From Blastobasis lacticolella (lineage: Eukaryota; Arthropoda; Insecta; Lepidoptera; Blastobasidae): a DNA stretch of 64,000 nucleotides. Below, in pieces: positions 10,531 through 22,308 of the stretch. A program made the translations under genes and the position numbers. Within the stretch, counting starts at the first letter, position 1; every line of letters begins with the position of its first letter. A model generated the notes under the pieces. It did not search any database, had not been told where the DNA came from, and saw nothing but the letters and a program-made list of their open reading frames with translations. The stretch spans positions 17,501,428-17,565,427 of the forward strand of contig LR990049.1 in the NCBI GenBank assembly GCA_905147135.1, read 5' to 3'.

Positions 10531-12304
10531 AGTTTTTAAAAATAAATACCTCATCAAATAACAATAATTCGCTTGTGGTTGTTTTGAATAAGTGTAGGTA
10601 AATTTTTTATTAATTTCCTCCATAAACCGAAAAAAGCATTGTTTCAGAGACCGATTCTAGTAAAAATGCTCAATGTTAGGTTAGTACCTTCTAATATTCC
10701 ACACCAACAAGTCTGGGCGATGCGCCTCGGCTTCGCACGGATGTTCGCGGTTTTCTCTCTTATAATATGCTTGTATTAGGGTGGTAAGTATGCGTAGGGT
10801 GGTAAGTATGCGTATGAATCTTCCGCAAGAAATTATTTAAATTATGGTGAAAACCGCATCAAAATTGTGTTGCGTGGTATAGGAGGAGTTAGCGGAAATA
10901 CATACAACAAGACGCGGAAAGAGACTTAATTATTAAACTAAGAAGAGTAGGTATCTATATTCTGAATGAAGCGCACTTGTTATAGAAAAAGCGGCCAAGA
11001 CGTTGTGTGCCACGTGCAGTGGCACCTTAGTTGCATGTCATAATATGTGTGCAAGATTTCTTTTTCCATGTTTGCTAATCCAACTAAATTTCAACGAGTT
11101 ACTGACAAAAATCTCCACATTGAAGCTAATTATATCCGAAACGAAAAACTTGATCCAATAACATTCTATACCTTAAGCACAAAATAAAGAACGGCCTGCC
11201 CCAAGCAGAAGGTCCACTGGAAACAATGCGTCATTTCCGTCACGCACACGTTGACGTTACGTTTACAGGCATTTTCAAGCAGTTTAATGCAGTGCTCGAT
11301 CGTGATTGTTAACGCGAGAATTCGTTGTATTGTCGACTAAAATTGAATTTTATTTAATTAAACGATTTTATTATTAATAAAATAAACTAACTACTACGTA
11401 ATCTTAGTTACTTGTACGTGACTAAGATTACTTATACAAGCAACGCACGCAGATTCCAAGAACTGACGGGTGACCATTTTAGACTTTGAGGCTAGTCAAA
11501 CTTCAGCACCGCTAGGAGTTCTAATGCAGATGGGGAAGCAAGGTTGACCAAGGTCTTCCGCTAGAGACCCTAGCACTAGTTGAACAGTTCTAGGCACCAT
11601 GTGACAGTTTTTAACAGAATAAGAAACCGCCATAATGGCCACCTTAATAGTTTCTAATCGGAAATGCCTACCTAGTCTAATATAAAAAAAAATGCTGACC
11701 AGCTTCCTTCTCCATCATCAGATCGACTGACAGAATAATATTATAACAACTTATATAGAATAATATTGCATTTTCATAAATTTACATGTGTATAAAATTT
11801 TCAATTTAATTTATTACCGGTAAGTTGGTCAAATCCCAGGTCATGGAAAGGTTATTCTCAGGGTCTGATGATATAATCAGGTAGTGATGAATTTTTAAAA
11901 AGTGAATAAACAGTATGTTCTTATTACGCTTATAAACGAAGCTGGTATGGAAAATCTCGAACACAATGTGAACAGCTTGGGAAGCAATTATGATCACACT
12001 ATGGCAAGGATTAGATATTGGTCCTTTGCAAGGGACATATATGTTATTGTAAACGATCTTTAAAATTCTATGCGATCTTTTAAATACTTTAAAAAAAAAT
12101 TAGAATAAATACAGTAGCATCCCTAGTGAGTCGGCATGTTTACGTCATAATTATCGAAAACGACGGGAGTGGACCTTCTGTTAGTTTTCTATTTGTGCCT
12201 TAGGTGATTTCAAAAGACCAATCCAACGACACCTTACACCAATAGGTTTTGAGATAAAGTGCGGACGGACAGACGGACATGACGAAACTATAAGGGTTCA
12301 TTGG
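10531..12304. other. Non-coding region; short tandem duplication and the R2 repeat
   Basis: Contains an 18-bp perfect tandem duplication AGGGTGGTAAGTATGCGT at 10778-10795 and 10796-10813, and the inverse R2 copy at 11455-11605. A CTTCTCCATCATCAGATC segment near 11705 is shared with 22230. No gene is seen. Confidence 0.4.
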
Positions 12305-12650
12305 TTAAAATCCGAGCGGTCAATTCCGGCTTCTGTCCGGGTCCGCTTTCCTACTTTATCTTCTTCACTTTACCCTATCTTCGGCATCCTCACGTCATAA
12401 GCCGTAGGCTCTCGTGTCCAACACGGCGATGTCGATCCATCGCTTCTTGGGTCTCCCGCAGGACCTCTTTCCTGATGCCTAAACCCAGGCAGGTTTAGGC
12501 ACCTATTTCTTCCGTATCCCTGGGGCTTATGCAATACGTGACCAAACCAGCGCCTCTCCGATTTTATCCGCGATATTTCGCCAAGGCTGCCACGGATGTG
12601 CTCGTTACGATAACAGACCCACCGCAGCATTTTCATTTCGTTGGTGGCGA
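12305..12650 (-). pseudogene. RTE-like reverse-transcriptase C-terminal fragment
   Basis: On the - strand the frame reads MKMLRWVCYRNEHIRGSLGE, then RWFGHVLHKPQGYGR. The order [KML]RW, N-E-HIRGSLG, RWFGHVLH matches the C-terminal region of RTE-clade LINE proteins. A frameshift occurs within it and the 3' tail ends near CCGAGCGGTCAATTCCGG. Related scraps on the same strand are at 31530-31860 and 44757-44895. Confidence 0.75.
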
Positions 12651-14016
12651 ATATCGAATAATGGCGACTAATCCCTGCATCATTAGTCCTGTCCTCACCA
12701 TAGCTTAAACTACAGCGTAATAACCAAAGAACCTACCAGCTAAGAACGGATTTCGACAACTGTACCTAACTAAGTAACTTTGTATGTAAGTCTCATGCAT
12801 GACCCACCAGCGTGGCATATTAGAACTTATAAATAAATCATGGCGACAAACGCAAATGGCCGCTTATTTCCCTGTCGATGCATAGGGTTGTCCCATAAAT
12901 TTTACGGCGGTCAATCCGTTTACGATTTCGGGCCCGTCGCGTGCCGATTGCTTCTATGGGCGTAGCGTAATCGTTACGTCAACCCGTCGTAATGTTTACT
13001 CGCGCCGTAAAGTCGGGAATAGATTTTATCCGGGGCTCGGATAAACCGGACCGGGTGTAAATGCCTTGGCTGGTTCGGTTACGTCAATATCTGTAGGTAG
13101 TCAGTAGGTAGTCCGTGCTAAACCAACTGATTAATGGCTGACCATTATCTCTAGCCCAGAATACTGGGTTATACTAATATTAGCTGCCTCTAGTCGAAAT
13201 TGCGGTGGCTATATCGATGCTATAGATAGATTATCAGCAATTTGGACGCTCGAGCGTTTAGATTTCGGCGAAATAATTAACCGTAATTGGGTACCAAAAT
13301 GAAATTCGTAATAATAAATTCCCCTATCTGTGATAGTTGTAGTTTGGGTATTTATTTATTTGTATCAGGCTACAAAGGCCCACAGATGTAAATCTATACA
13401 TAGAAAGTCACTTCCCGCCGTCTGTCCCTATGGATCTAAGTATGTATGTATCTATATACAATAATTGTTTTTAACAATGGATAGAGTGATTAAAGAGGAA
13501 GGTTTATGAGCAAGAAAAAAGGGTTGATAGGGGTAAAGTAGGTGTACGTGAACGAAGTCGCGTCGGGTCCACTAGTCCATGACAAAATAAATAATTGAGT
13601 TTCTTAAATTACCACCCTTCTACAAAGGAAGAGCGTGGCGTGACCTCCTAACTGAGACCTGGGCCATGACATGATGATAAACATGCAGTTATATTGACCA
13701 ATGAAACTATGCTACTCATCTCATTAGTAATTCAGACACGTACAGAAACACTCGATCAATAATTTATTGCTTCACACATGTAGGTACAATACCTACTTAA
13801 GTAGGTAGGTCCGAGAAGGCTTTTATTGCCTATACTGATCAGATAAATAATCTTCTCCAAAAAAGGCAGGTCAGATGTACCTACCCTCAACCGGCGTACC
13901 CAAATGCATGAAAATATGTATGAATGTGGAAGAGGCGAGAGAGGTGAGTCAGGATCGTAGCTTGTGGCACTCAATAGCCTCTGCCTACCCCTACAGTAAG
14001 TGTGTATACTGTACGT
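12651..14016. other. Non-coding, with R1 repeat copy at 13385-13565
   Basis: Bases 13385-13565 carry the third R1 copy (CTTCCCGCCGTCTGTCCC to GTGAACGAAGTCGC). The remainder has no frame I can support. Confidence 0.4.
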
Positions 14017-14294
14017 ATGTAAGTAGGTAGAGCTCGTCTAATTTAAAATGACGCGCCCCACTATCGCATTAACGCACACAAGCAAGTTTAAAATATGGAC
14101 GCAATACATATACAAATGCCGTTGTAATTGGTCATTCAGTTGCCGGTAAGATTCAAACGTCGGAGCACGCGCCGTTCATTGGCTCCTACACAGATGAAGT
14201 GTCGTTATTAATATTCGCACTCACACATCGAAATCAACTAACTAAGTAGTGGGGCGCATCATCTTAGACTAGACGAGCTCTAGCTACTTACCTA
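14017..14294. mobile_element. MITE with AGAGCTCGTCTA termini (family 6), complete
   Basis: The left end runs GTAGAGCTCGTCTAATTTAA and on to ATGACGCGCCCCACTA. The right end is its inverse (TAGTGGGGCGCATCAT, then TAGACGAGCTCTAGCTAC). TIRs are ~45 bp, total ~278 bp. The 5' ~150 bp recurs at 18633-18780 with few differences, so the family was active fairly recently. Confidence 0.8.
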
Positions 14295-14931
14295 TAGCGG
14301 ATCTCCACTAGGCGAAGAAAGAGAGCAAACCCCTATTTCAAAGAAAAACGTAGATAGCACGATGTTGAGAGAGCCAGATGTGTTTTAGTACTTAATAAGG
14401 AGCCCTTACGCCCGATAGTGTCCAATATTGGCCACATGGCTTTGCGCTAACTTAATTTGGTGTCAGCGTCCCTGTGACCTACGGCCCTTTGACCCGAAGT
14501 ATGAAGGGAAGAATGGTAGCAATATCTAACAGTGAAACATTTGTATTCGTTGATATCAAAATATAGGTATGTATTTATTTAATGGAGGGAGAGAACTCGT
14601 TGTTGAGGTAGGTCTATATCGATGTTGTTTAGGTCAACATGTGATACTACTTACTTAATAAAAAATCTCAATATTGGTTGAAACTCTTTAGCTTTAATGA
14701 ATTCTAGCTTTTTGTGATTAAAGGGCACAAATGTAGAACCCATTTAGAGCAACAAATAAACTGCTCTAAATTAAGAAAAGGTGTTAAAGTGATTTTTTTT
14801 CAGTAGGTAATAGGTATGTAGGTAACCTATGTAGGTAAGTATTTATTTCCTAGATAATATTTGCTTAGAGCATGAAGCTACTAACGTTATTCCAGATTTG
14901 TATCTACAATTGAGTAAGCTAGCAAACTATG

Positions 14932-15109
14932 TACAGTGCCACAAACTTCACTGACCCGGTGACTAAAACTGGAAATTAAAAAATGGCGGCACTTTATTTT
15001 GAAATATATTTGAAATGACACGTCATTGCAAACAACAGCTCCACCGTCACCGGGTCACATAAGTTTGTGATATTGTAGGTATCACAAACTTATCTGACCT
15101 ACTTTTGAG
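14932..15109. mobile_element. MITE with CCACAAACTT termini (family 7)
   Basis: The left end CAGTGCCACAAACTTCACTG and right end GGTCACATAAGTTTGTGATA are inverted. A further half-end (ATCACAAACTTATCTGACCT) follows directly, as if two copies had fused. Relatives are at 16655-16745 and 62518-62645. Confidence 0.7.
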
Positions 15110-15535
15110 AATTAACGTTAATTCTTGTCGGGGCTTAGGAAGCTTTTTTATTAGTAATTATTGTTAACATTTATATTAATTGCTCAAATTAATTATAACT
15201 TATTGGGTTCTCCCAGCCTTTATCATAAATGTAATTGATTATTATTAGTTATCGATGTCAGTTGTCGACCTTGGTTCAGCTCTAGTACTCTCTAGTTTGG
15301 AACGAGTAAATAGAAAATCTTTTGTTTTGCGAGTCGTGAACAGTGGTGGCACGCATAGCGGCCACATTCCTGACATTCCACTCTATTGAATATTTAATTT
15401 TGTCGGACGCAAGTCTCTCAGTGTTCCAATTTTAAACCTAAATTAGACTCGTAAAAGAAATATGTTAAAGCGTATTTTTAAGTTTATAATTAACTTACTT
15501 AATAACTAAGTTTAGGATTTCCCCACTATTGGATG

Positions 15536-15664
15536 CACTTATTACGCCTCGCTAAATTTAGTCGACTAAATTCAGAAGCAAAAAGCTTGTGCAACACTTT
15601 AATTTGCTCTGACACTCTTTGCTTCTGAATTTAGACGACTGACTTTAGTCAAATGTAATAAGCG
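15536..15664. mobile_element. Hairpin MITE (family 8)
   Basis: Two ~48-bp arms (CTTATTAC, then AAATTCAGAAGCAAA on the left; TTTGCTTCTGAATTTAG, then GTAATAAG on the right) form a near-palindrome with a ~30-base centre. Non-coding. Confidence 0.7.
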
Positions 15665-15699
15665 CATTAACCCACACCAGTGGGTGTGGGTTAATGCGC
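15662..15699. repeat. Perfect 17-bp hairpin
   Basis: GCGCATTAACCCACACC and its exact reverse complement are separated by four bases (AGTG). It lies directly on the right end of the family-8 MITE, and the sequence GTGGGTTAA repeats just after it. Confidence 0.8.
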
Positions 15700-16270
15700 A
15701 GTGGGTTAAAAAGCAGTGGCTTTTTTAAGTTTTGCCAAATAAACACTAAAACCTAGTGCAGTTCCTCTTTCTTTTCTCTTCGACGGGCTTAGCCTGTAAC
15801 ACATAACAAATATTATCTTCTAAAAGAAATTAGGGTAGTAATCTAAAATTAGGGTAGGTAGTTTAATTTCCCCAAAGTGTTTAATTAAGACACCTCAAGC
15901 CAGCGGGCTGAAACACTTATAATATCAATTTACATAGTAATTACTGTTTAATATGCCCGCAATATTAATATTAATATAATATTCGTGTAAACAGTGGGGT
16001 ATGCGTCCGCCAAGCATTTGTGCGGTTTCGACGTACTTAATTAATTTAGGATTTAATATCGCCGGGTGTGTGTACACGCCCTTACAGCAAACTGTAGAAG
16101 CGTGAGGATACGCGCCGTTGGGCGCCATCGGGGGTTAGGCGGCGTGCACACTGTCTTTTTATTTTAGGGGATGATGATGATGATTCTTCTTTCTCATTGG
16201 GGTCTAACTAATGTACTTTTGTTTACTACCTTCTTTGGGTCTTCCTGCTAAATCTAGTACTTACAAATTT

Positions 16271-16628
16271 AAGGGCGTATACATATAGAAAGCTGGTTAA
16301 CAGTGCCGATCTACTAGCGGTTATCGGAACAGGCCCGTGCAGGTAGTCGGTGCAGTCAGTCTCCATATTTTGTGCCGAACCAGCATTGATAAGCGCCGAA
16401 CGTCGCCGACGAGTTCCGGCCCGCTCCGATCAGCGCTGGTGTGGCAAGGGAACACATTGACATTTGAATTTGTTTACGCATTTTAGAGCTCGATATTTTG
16501 CATGATACTCAGGCAGAAGCCCACCCGCACCTGCTTCTACCCGCTTCCTAATGAAGAATGTAACTGAGTGGACCAGAACCGATAAGCGCTGGCAGATCAG
16601 CGCTGGTAACCACGTGTAAACGCCCTAA
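16271..16628. mobile_element. MITE with AGGGCGTATACA / TGTAAACGCCCT ends (family 9)
   Basis: The terminal inverted repeats extend ~55 bp and include GATCTACTAGCGGTTATCGG on the left and CCGATAAGCGCTGGCAGATC on the right. The element is ~357 bp, GC-richer than its surroundings and non-coding. Confidence 0.75.
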
Positions 16629-16654
16629 GGTACCCGAATTACTTATGTTACTAT

Positions 16655-16745
16655 GTTGACAGACCTAGTGACGGCGGCGCTGTTGAGACAACAAAATGAC
16701 ATTTCAAAAATATGTAGTTCCAGTTTGTGGCACTGTAGGTACTGC
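16655..16745. mobile_element. Degenerate family-7 MITE copy
   Basis: Contains GACAACAAAATGACATTTC and ends CAGTTTGTGGCACTGTAGG, the reverse of the family-7 CAGTGCCACAAACT end. Confidence 0.5.
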
Positions 16746-17073
16746 CAACATAATATCATAGGTATATAACTCTGTAAAAGACTATAGATTCTGACGACGT
16801 ATTTTGACAACAGGACCTCAGTAGAATCGATGGTGTTACCAAAAGAATCGATGGTGTCACAATACTTTTGGATAAAATAAGGATGTCCCTTCTGAAATCC
16901 GTTTGGGAAAATATTATTACAGGCACGTTGATGGCACTAGTAATTCATAGTATCTATATGGAATCGCTCGCCTCGATTCGAACGGTTTTAAAATTTGATT
17001 TTTCCAATGAAAAATTCAATATTTTTATATCATATTGGGAATACCGAAAGAGTATGGCTCTAAATTTTATTAT

Positions 17074-17327
17074 TGGCCGTGTGGTGTCCGGTAGAGTAGA
17101 ATAGCACCAACCCCTTACACTCATGGGTATCGTACAAGGCGATTAATGTTTTCGAGGCAATAGATCAAGAGTTTCCGTAGTCTGGAAAATGGGCAGCAGC
17201 ATTTTCCATTTTTATATTTAAACACTGCGATCTCCAACTCAACGAGATTACGGCAATAACCTCCCCTTTCGTGGAAGAGGCCCCAAGTCCTGCAGTGGAC
17301 TGTCACGGGCTGTGATGATGATGATGG
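17074..17327 (+). repeat. SINE-like repeat W ending in (TGATGA)n
   Basis: Runs from TGGCCGTGTGGTGTCCGGTA through AAATGGGCAGCAGCATTTTC to GTCCTGCAGTGGACTGTCAC and GATGATGATG. The same unit recurs at 18108-18202, 20662-20929, 22309-22565, 33475-33734, 40675-40818 and, as an end piece, 54263-54316. It is ~260 bp, non-coding, and resembles the 3' end of a non-LTR retrotransposon or a SINE. Confidence 0.85.
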
Positions 17328-17449
17328 CTCAAAAATAGGGAAAACCAGCATCATACATCAAAATATCGAATTTTTCATGCCGAAAATCATAATTAAAAAC
17401 CGTACGAATCGACGCGAGCGATTCAAAAATAGCCCCCCGGGCCCTTATC

Positions 17450-17625
17450 GCGCTTTTGAACATACTTACCAAAACCACACAAGTCTTTCTTTGTCACAAT
17501 ATAATGAGAGAAAGACGTCTTGTGACAACAACTACTGTTTGTCTCATGACGCCTCTCTCTCATTATATTGTGAAAAAGAAAGACGGCATGTGATTTTGAT
17601 AAATACGTAAACATTTTGCGTGGAA
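17450..17625. repeat. Long imperfect hairpin
   Basis: The left arm (CACACAAGTCTTTCTTTGTC, then ATAATGAGAG) pairs with the right arm (CTCTCATTATATTGTGAAAA, then GAAAGACGGCATGTG). Pairing is near-complete over ~58 bp with a 14-base loop and extends more weakly outwards to ~80 bp. It could be a MITE of an unlisted family or a source of small RNAs. Confidence 0.7.
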
Positions 17626-18107
17626 AGTGCCCAGTGTAAAAACCGAGCGCTCTAAACGCGGCCTTACCCACATTAGTAATAACTCCATGTAGTGTCTGCG
17701 GTTCCAGCTTCTGGGTATACACACTGTAGCCGTTATTAATAAAGGTAATTTACGCTACGAATTAAGGGATTGTATAATTACATGTTGCGTGGACGGGCTC
17801 GAATTCGTCTTTTAATTCGATAGACTAAAATGACACTACCTAATATTTATTAATTTTATTTGTTTAATAACAGATCATAGCCACATGAAAACTTGATCAT
17901 GAAAATACATTTAAAAATAAATATGCTTATTTAGCTAATAGATCAAGCCAATTAAGACTTATAATTAAAAAAGAGTAAAAAAAGTTAACCATGAACTTAA
18001 ATATACAATTATTATCCAGCAGGTAGCTCCAACCGTTCTATTTGTGAGTTACATTAGATAGAGGTATATATTTAATAAAAATAAAGAAACAGAATTGTAT
18101 TAATAAA
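17626..18107. other. AT-rich spacer with nothing recognisable
   Basis: No open frame, repeat match or hairpin found by eye. Confidence 0.4.
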
Positions 18108-18202
18108 TGACACTGCCAAGCGTGGAGATTATGGCAATAACCTCCCCATTCGTGGGAGACGCCCTAAGTCCTGCAGTGGAATGTGATCGGCTGTGATGAT
18201 GA
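18108..18202 (+). repeat. Repeat W, 3' fragment
   Basis: Starts ACTGCCAAGCGTGGAGATTA and ends GCTGTGATGATG; only the last third of the W unit is present. Confidence 0.75.
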
Positions 18203-18632
18203 AATGACACTAGTACCTACAAAGCAATACATAATTGCGACTTCTTTAGGGTATACCTACCTACTCCTGAGGTGGTCTCATTTTCACCAGGAAGAATTTC
18301 AGTGACATCGAGGTAAGTCTCTTACCTAGCTACTCAAAGGGAAGTGTTAAAGTTACCATAACACAAAATTTTGAAAAAGAAATATATTTTTTTATTAAAA
18401 ACTAGTGACCCTCAAAGAACATAAATAATAAAGTGCTAACCTGTTGTCCATTATGTTCGCCATATTTGAAAACTGATCAAAAAATATTTGCGAAACACGT
18501 ATCAAAGTTTGTACCTATGCATTGTATGTAGGGAAGTCGCTTTTGCAGAGTAAAACTTTGTAAAATCATTTGAAGAGAAATGTTGTCACATTTCTGAGCC
18601 TGGCTTAAGAGCAGCGGTTAGTGCTAAACTAA

Positions 18633-18780
18633 TGTAGAGCTCGTCTGATCTAAAATGACGCGCCCCACTATCGCATTAACGCACACAAGCAAGTTTAAAA
18701 TATGGACGCAATACATATACAAATGCCGTTGTAATTGGTCATTCAGTTGCCGGTGAAATTCAAACGTAGGAGCACGCGTC
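18633..18780. mobile_element. Family-6 MITE, 5' half
   Basis: Begins AGAGCTCGTCTGATCTAAAA and follows the 14.0 kb copy closely as far as GGAGCACGCG, then stops. The right TIR is absent. Confidence 0.8.
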
Positions 18781-19299
18781 GTCTGGCCCCTGAGGTGGCC
18801 GATGAAGCCGAGTCAATCGCCAATGTACAGCCAGTGAACACCCCATCCTGGAATGGGCACCAGACCATTCTAGGATGGGCATGGCCCACCCGGCTCCCCC
18901 ACCTCCTACGCCTATGGTTACCACGGATTAACTCCTAATACCTCTAATTAGGTATTTTCATTTAACAACTATGTACTAAATACTTTCACATGCCGCAATG
19001 TTTAACGACAGATTATCGTATTTTCACTCTCGTACACTGAAATCCCTAAGCGGCATTACGATTTTGAACTTGGAACTGGCCAGGCTTAGAAATAAATATT
19101 GTTTATTTATATTTAAAATACGTTTCGAGCATAAAATTACCTAGTATATAAAACTTGTTGATTTTTAGAAAAAATATTAAGAAAAAGAAACACGTCTAAG
19201 GAGTCTAAATGAAAACAGCCAGTAACGTAGTGATAATATTCTCTATGGTCCCAGAATTAAACACTGTGATTTGTTAAACCGGCGTGCAACTATTGGAAA

Positions 19300-19426
19300 A
19301 TGAATTCTTCTATTGTTGTATTATTTATTGTTTTGTTTGCATCGACGTGTTTAGCTGAAACTCAAGACAGGATACTGGCGAAAGATACCAGCCAAGCCAG
19401 AGGAAAAAAGAAATATGCATTGTTCG
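19300..19426 (+). CDS. Exon 1 of a small secreted protein gene, array member 1 (exon 2 not found)
   Basis: The exon encodes 42 residues plus one base. It starts MNSSIVVLFIVLFASTCLAE, a clear signal peptide with likely cleavage after CLA, and ends near the basic motif ARGKKKYALF. A consensus donor GTAAGT follows at 19427 in phase 1. Signal peptide, RGKKK motif and phase-1 donor match the first exons at 33129 and 56622, so the three appear to be paralogues on one strand. In the other two the second exon supplies a hydrophobic segment and a His/Tyr/Pro-rich tail. I found no such exon between here and 33129, where SINEs, several W repeats and the bracovirus-like insert lie. The copy may have lost exon 2, or it may be too diverged for me to see. 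The plan resembles a reduced Osiris protein, but the Cys-rich part is missing and the family is unproven. Start codon: first ATG in frame before the signal peptide. Confidence 0.6.
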
Positions 19427-19482
19427 GTAAGTTTTTAAACAGTTTCTCTTTTTAATTCTAATAAGATAATTCGTGAAAGTTA

Positions 19483-19600
19483 GAGCTTCGGTGTCCTAAT
19501 GGTTAAGACGCCGACTCGTACCTCGAAGTACCGAGTTCTAACCCCAGTACCGCCATGTACTCGACTCTTTTCTCTCACGGACCCCGGATCTTTAATTATT
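19483..19600 (+). mobile_element. tRNA-derived SINE (family C)
   Basis: The head GTGTCCTAATGGTTAAGACG and B-box-like CCGAGTTCTAACCCC give a tRNA-like start, and a non-tRNA body follows. It lies in the presumed intron of the 19.3 kb gene. A - strand relative is at 30483-30605. Confidence 0.6.
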
Positions 19601-20014
19601 GGTATGAATGAATAAAATACGAGATATACAAGTGGGTCATTCCCACTACTTTTTGATCGAGCCTAATAGTAGGATTTAGGATCATACCTATAGCTGAAAA
19701 TTTCTCATTTTATTATGTACCACTCCGCTGACAATCTCCATATCAGTCGTAGTTGGCTGACTACTACTCAATGGTTCGGTAGTGAATTTGAATATCTATT
19801 TCGGGAACAGGGATATTCGTTTTTGTAATGCTGATCACTGACACGTAACTTGTCATTCATGCCACACCAGGCCGCAGGCTCCGTGACACGGCGCTTCTTC
19901 ATATTATTTCTTTGAATATTGATGTTAGCAATATAGCATGAAAAAAATAGCAGCAAGTTAGATTAGTGTCAAACCCCTTTTCAAATCTCGTCGCTCATAC
20001 CTAAGGGTGGTACG

Positions 20015-20425
20015 AGTACAGATCCTAAGGCTATGTCCTAATTGGCAACAGTTAACAGTGGCTAAATAATACTCTTTTAAATAGTATTGTGTTTCTGCCG
20101 GTGAGTAAGGTTTCCAGTGCTCCATGGGGTGGGGATTTGGGGAACCGTGGCTTTGGCAGTGGAGTGGCATTTGCTTTTTGCTGCCAGAGCAACGTGTTAT
20201 AGAGGTGGGCAACGCATTAGCGATACTCTTGGTGTTGCTAATGTCTATAGGCAGTGGTGACCACTTTCCATCAGGTGGCCCGCTTGCCTGTTTGCCTACC
20301 GTATGACATAAAAAAAAAAAAAAAAAAAAAGTTGTACGGACGTTATGTCTCCGATTGGTCGGGCGGCGGCGGTCATACGACCATAGCCGCCTGACCGTTG
20401 CTGAATAGCGCCCTAAGGAGGACAG
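20015..20425. mobile_element. MITE (family 10) split by a LINE tail at 20195-20330
   Basis: The outer ends CCTAAGGCTATGTCCTAATT and TGCTGAATAGCGCCCTAAGG are inverted partners. The middle holds a + strand LINE tail (GTGACCACTTTCCATCAGGT, then a ~20-base A run near 20310-20330). A relative of the MITE, with CAATTAGGACAGCGCC, is at 40135-40330. Confidence 0.6.
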
Positions 20426-20661
20426 ACGGACAGACGTTCGACCTAAAAATAATCACCGTTTTCAGGACATCCGCAAACTAATGGGACCTGTAGGTAGACA
20501 TACGTTTTGGAGATCCCTGAGTAGTAATGCAAAGGAAAGCCACTAAACTTACTCTTTTGGGGAGTCGCCCCCATCTACCCCGGTGGTTTTGTGTCCTGTG
20601 TCATCGAAAGAGAATCTAACATCCGTATTTTTAACATTTTTTCCGTATTTTTAACACTTTG

Positions 20662-20929
20662 TTGGCCGTGTGGTGTCCGGCAGAGTAGAATGGCACCAAC
20701 CCCTTACACACGTGGGTGTCGTACAAGGCGACTAATGTTTTCGAGGCAAAAGATCAATAGTCTCCGTAGTCTGGAAAATGGGCAGCAGCATTTTCCATTG
20801 TTATATTTAAACACTGCGATCTCCAACCCGCCTGCCAAGCGTGGAGATTATGGCAATAACCTCCCCTTTTGTGGGAGAGGCCCTAAATCCAGCAGTGGAC
20901 TGTTACGGGCTGTTATGATGATGATGATG
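20662..20929 (+). repeat. Repeat W, full-length copy
   Basis: Starts TTGGCCGTGTGGTGTCCGGC and ends in four ATG units. It shares nearly all landmarks with the copy at 17074. Confidence 0.85.
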
Positions 20930-21004
20930 TTGAAAGGTAACCCGGAACATACCCTTAAAATATCCGTATTTTTGTTCATTAGCACAGAAATACTACGTAT
21001 AAGA

Positions 21005-21455
21005 GTAGACTGTGAGGTTATCCTACATCTGCCCATGCACAGCCTGGTATAAAAATGTTTTTTTTTGTGGCCCAAACTTCGACTTTTTGTAGCGATAATA
21101 TACAAGTAAATTTAAGGTGCACGCCATCTGCCTCTCGATTTTGCCCTCTCTCTCTTCCGTTGGTTGCTGGAAGATACTTCTTTAGAAATAAGCTGTACCT
21201 GTTGTGATTTTTTCTGTATGTCAATTTTGTATACTATTTATATGCGCAATAAATGTTAAATAAATACATATCCTCTTGGCAGTTTCGCTTTTCAGCCACG
21301 TTATAGTCACAAAGACTTTTTACAAAAATTTCTTCGTGCCAGACTGTGCACGGGCAGACCAACGTTTTGTGGATCTCCTGAACGTCTTCTATAAATACAA
21401 AGTGAAATTTTTCTTGTACTAGACGACGTAGGATAACTCACAGTCTATATATGGG
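21005..21455. mobile_element. TIR element with an internal LINE tail
   Basis: The ends GACTGTGAGGTTATCCTAC and GTAGGATAACTCACAGTC are inverted, ~18 bp with one indel. Inside, 21170-21280 is a LINE-like 3' tail (CTGTACCTGTTGTGATTTTT, then GCAATAAATGTTAAATAAAT) that recurs at 50396-50495. The relic at 5480-5930 belongs to the same group. Confidence 0.6.
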
Positions 21456-22308
21456 TACCTAATTCGAATCCTGATCCAACGGGAATCTTTACATTGCAGA
21501 AGTATTATAAAGTTAACCGCTGACTGAACAACAAGGCTAAGCCGATTGTAGACACAGCTAAGACAGAATTCGACTTTAGTTGTTCATACTTAGTTATCCT
21601 CGGCAAACATTCGTCCTACGCTATGCTAAGTTTATGCCTACGTATGCTATACATACGCACGTATGCTAGTTGGTCGTATTCGGAGGCACGTTCGGTGCAA
21701 ATTCGTGGGAGTCGGCAAATACAGGGTGCAAATAAAGGGGTACAAATGACGATATTGGTGGTTCTGGGGGTACTGATTTTAGAATCAGAAATTACGATAT
21801 CCGTCGCAGAAAAGTTGTCGACATGGGTTTCAATTTTACGAGTCTGGGTGTTGTAGGCACTCATAGCACAAGCTTTGCTTACTTTTGCAAGTGTATTTCT
21901 ATTTATTTGTTTTATTGACTGGCAATCGCGGTGTGGGGTGGGCCGCCACGAGATGGAAATACCTTGTAAATCCTATGCTATGGCCAACAGTGGACGTTTC
22001 GTAGCTAAGGTGATTAGCAACTAGGGAACGCGAAAAAATTGAAAGCGCACGCTTTTGAAAGAATACACAACCAAAGTAACTCCAGAAGTAACTAGCTCTC
22101 ATATGAAAAATATGTATTAATAGCAATCTTTTATTGCGCGTTCTCTATGATCAGTCAGAGTACATGGCAAGACTAATCGAACGAGCATAAACCCAATGGA
22201 TTTATCACTCGTAGTTTACGAGTTCCTCTGACCACCGTCCGTCTCCATCATCAGATCAGCTCGATGGTATCATAATATCGCATTTTCACCGAACGTATAT
22301 AATAACGT
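21456..22308. other. Repeat-derived non-coding region
   Basis: A SINE-B-like tail (GCACAAGCTTTGCTTACTTT) is at ~21868. The TTTATCACTCGTAGTTTACG to CCATCATCAGATCAGC part (22200-22260) has relatives at 11700 and 57340. The 77-codon frame at 21623-21856 has no similarity I know. Confidence 0.4.

Noticed and set aside
20591..21052. A 153-codon + strand frame
   Set aside because: Most of it is translation of repeat W, which occurs at several other places as a non-coding repeat.
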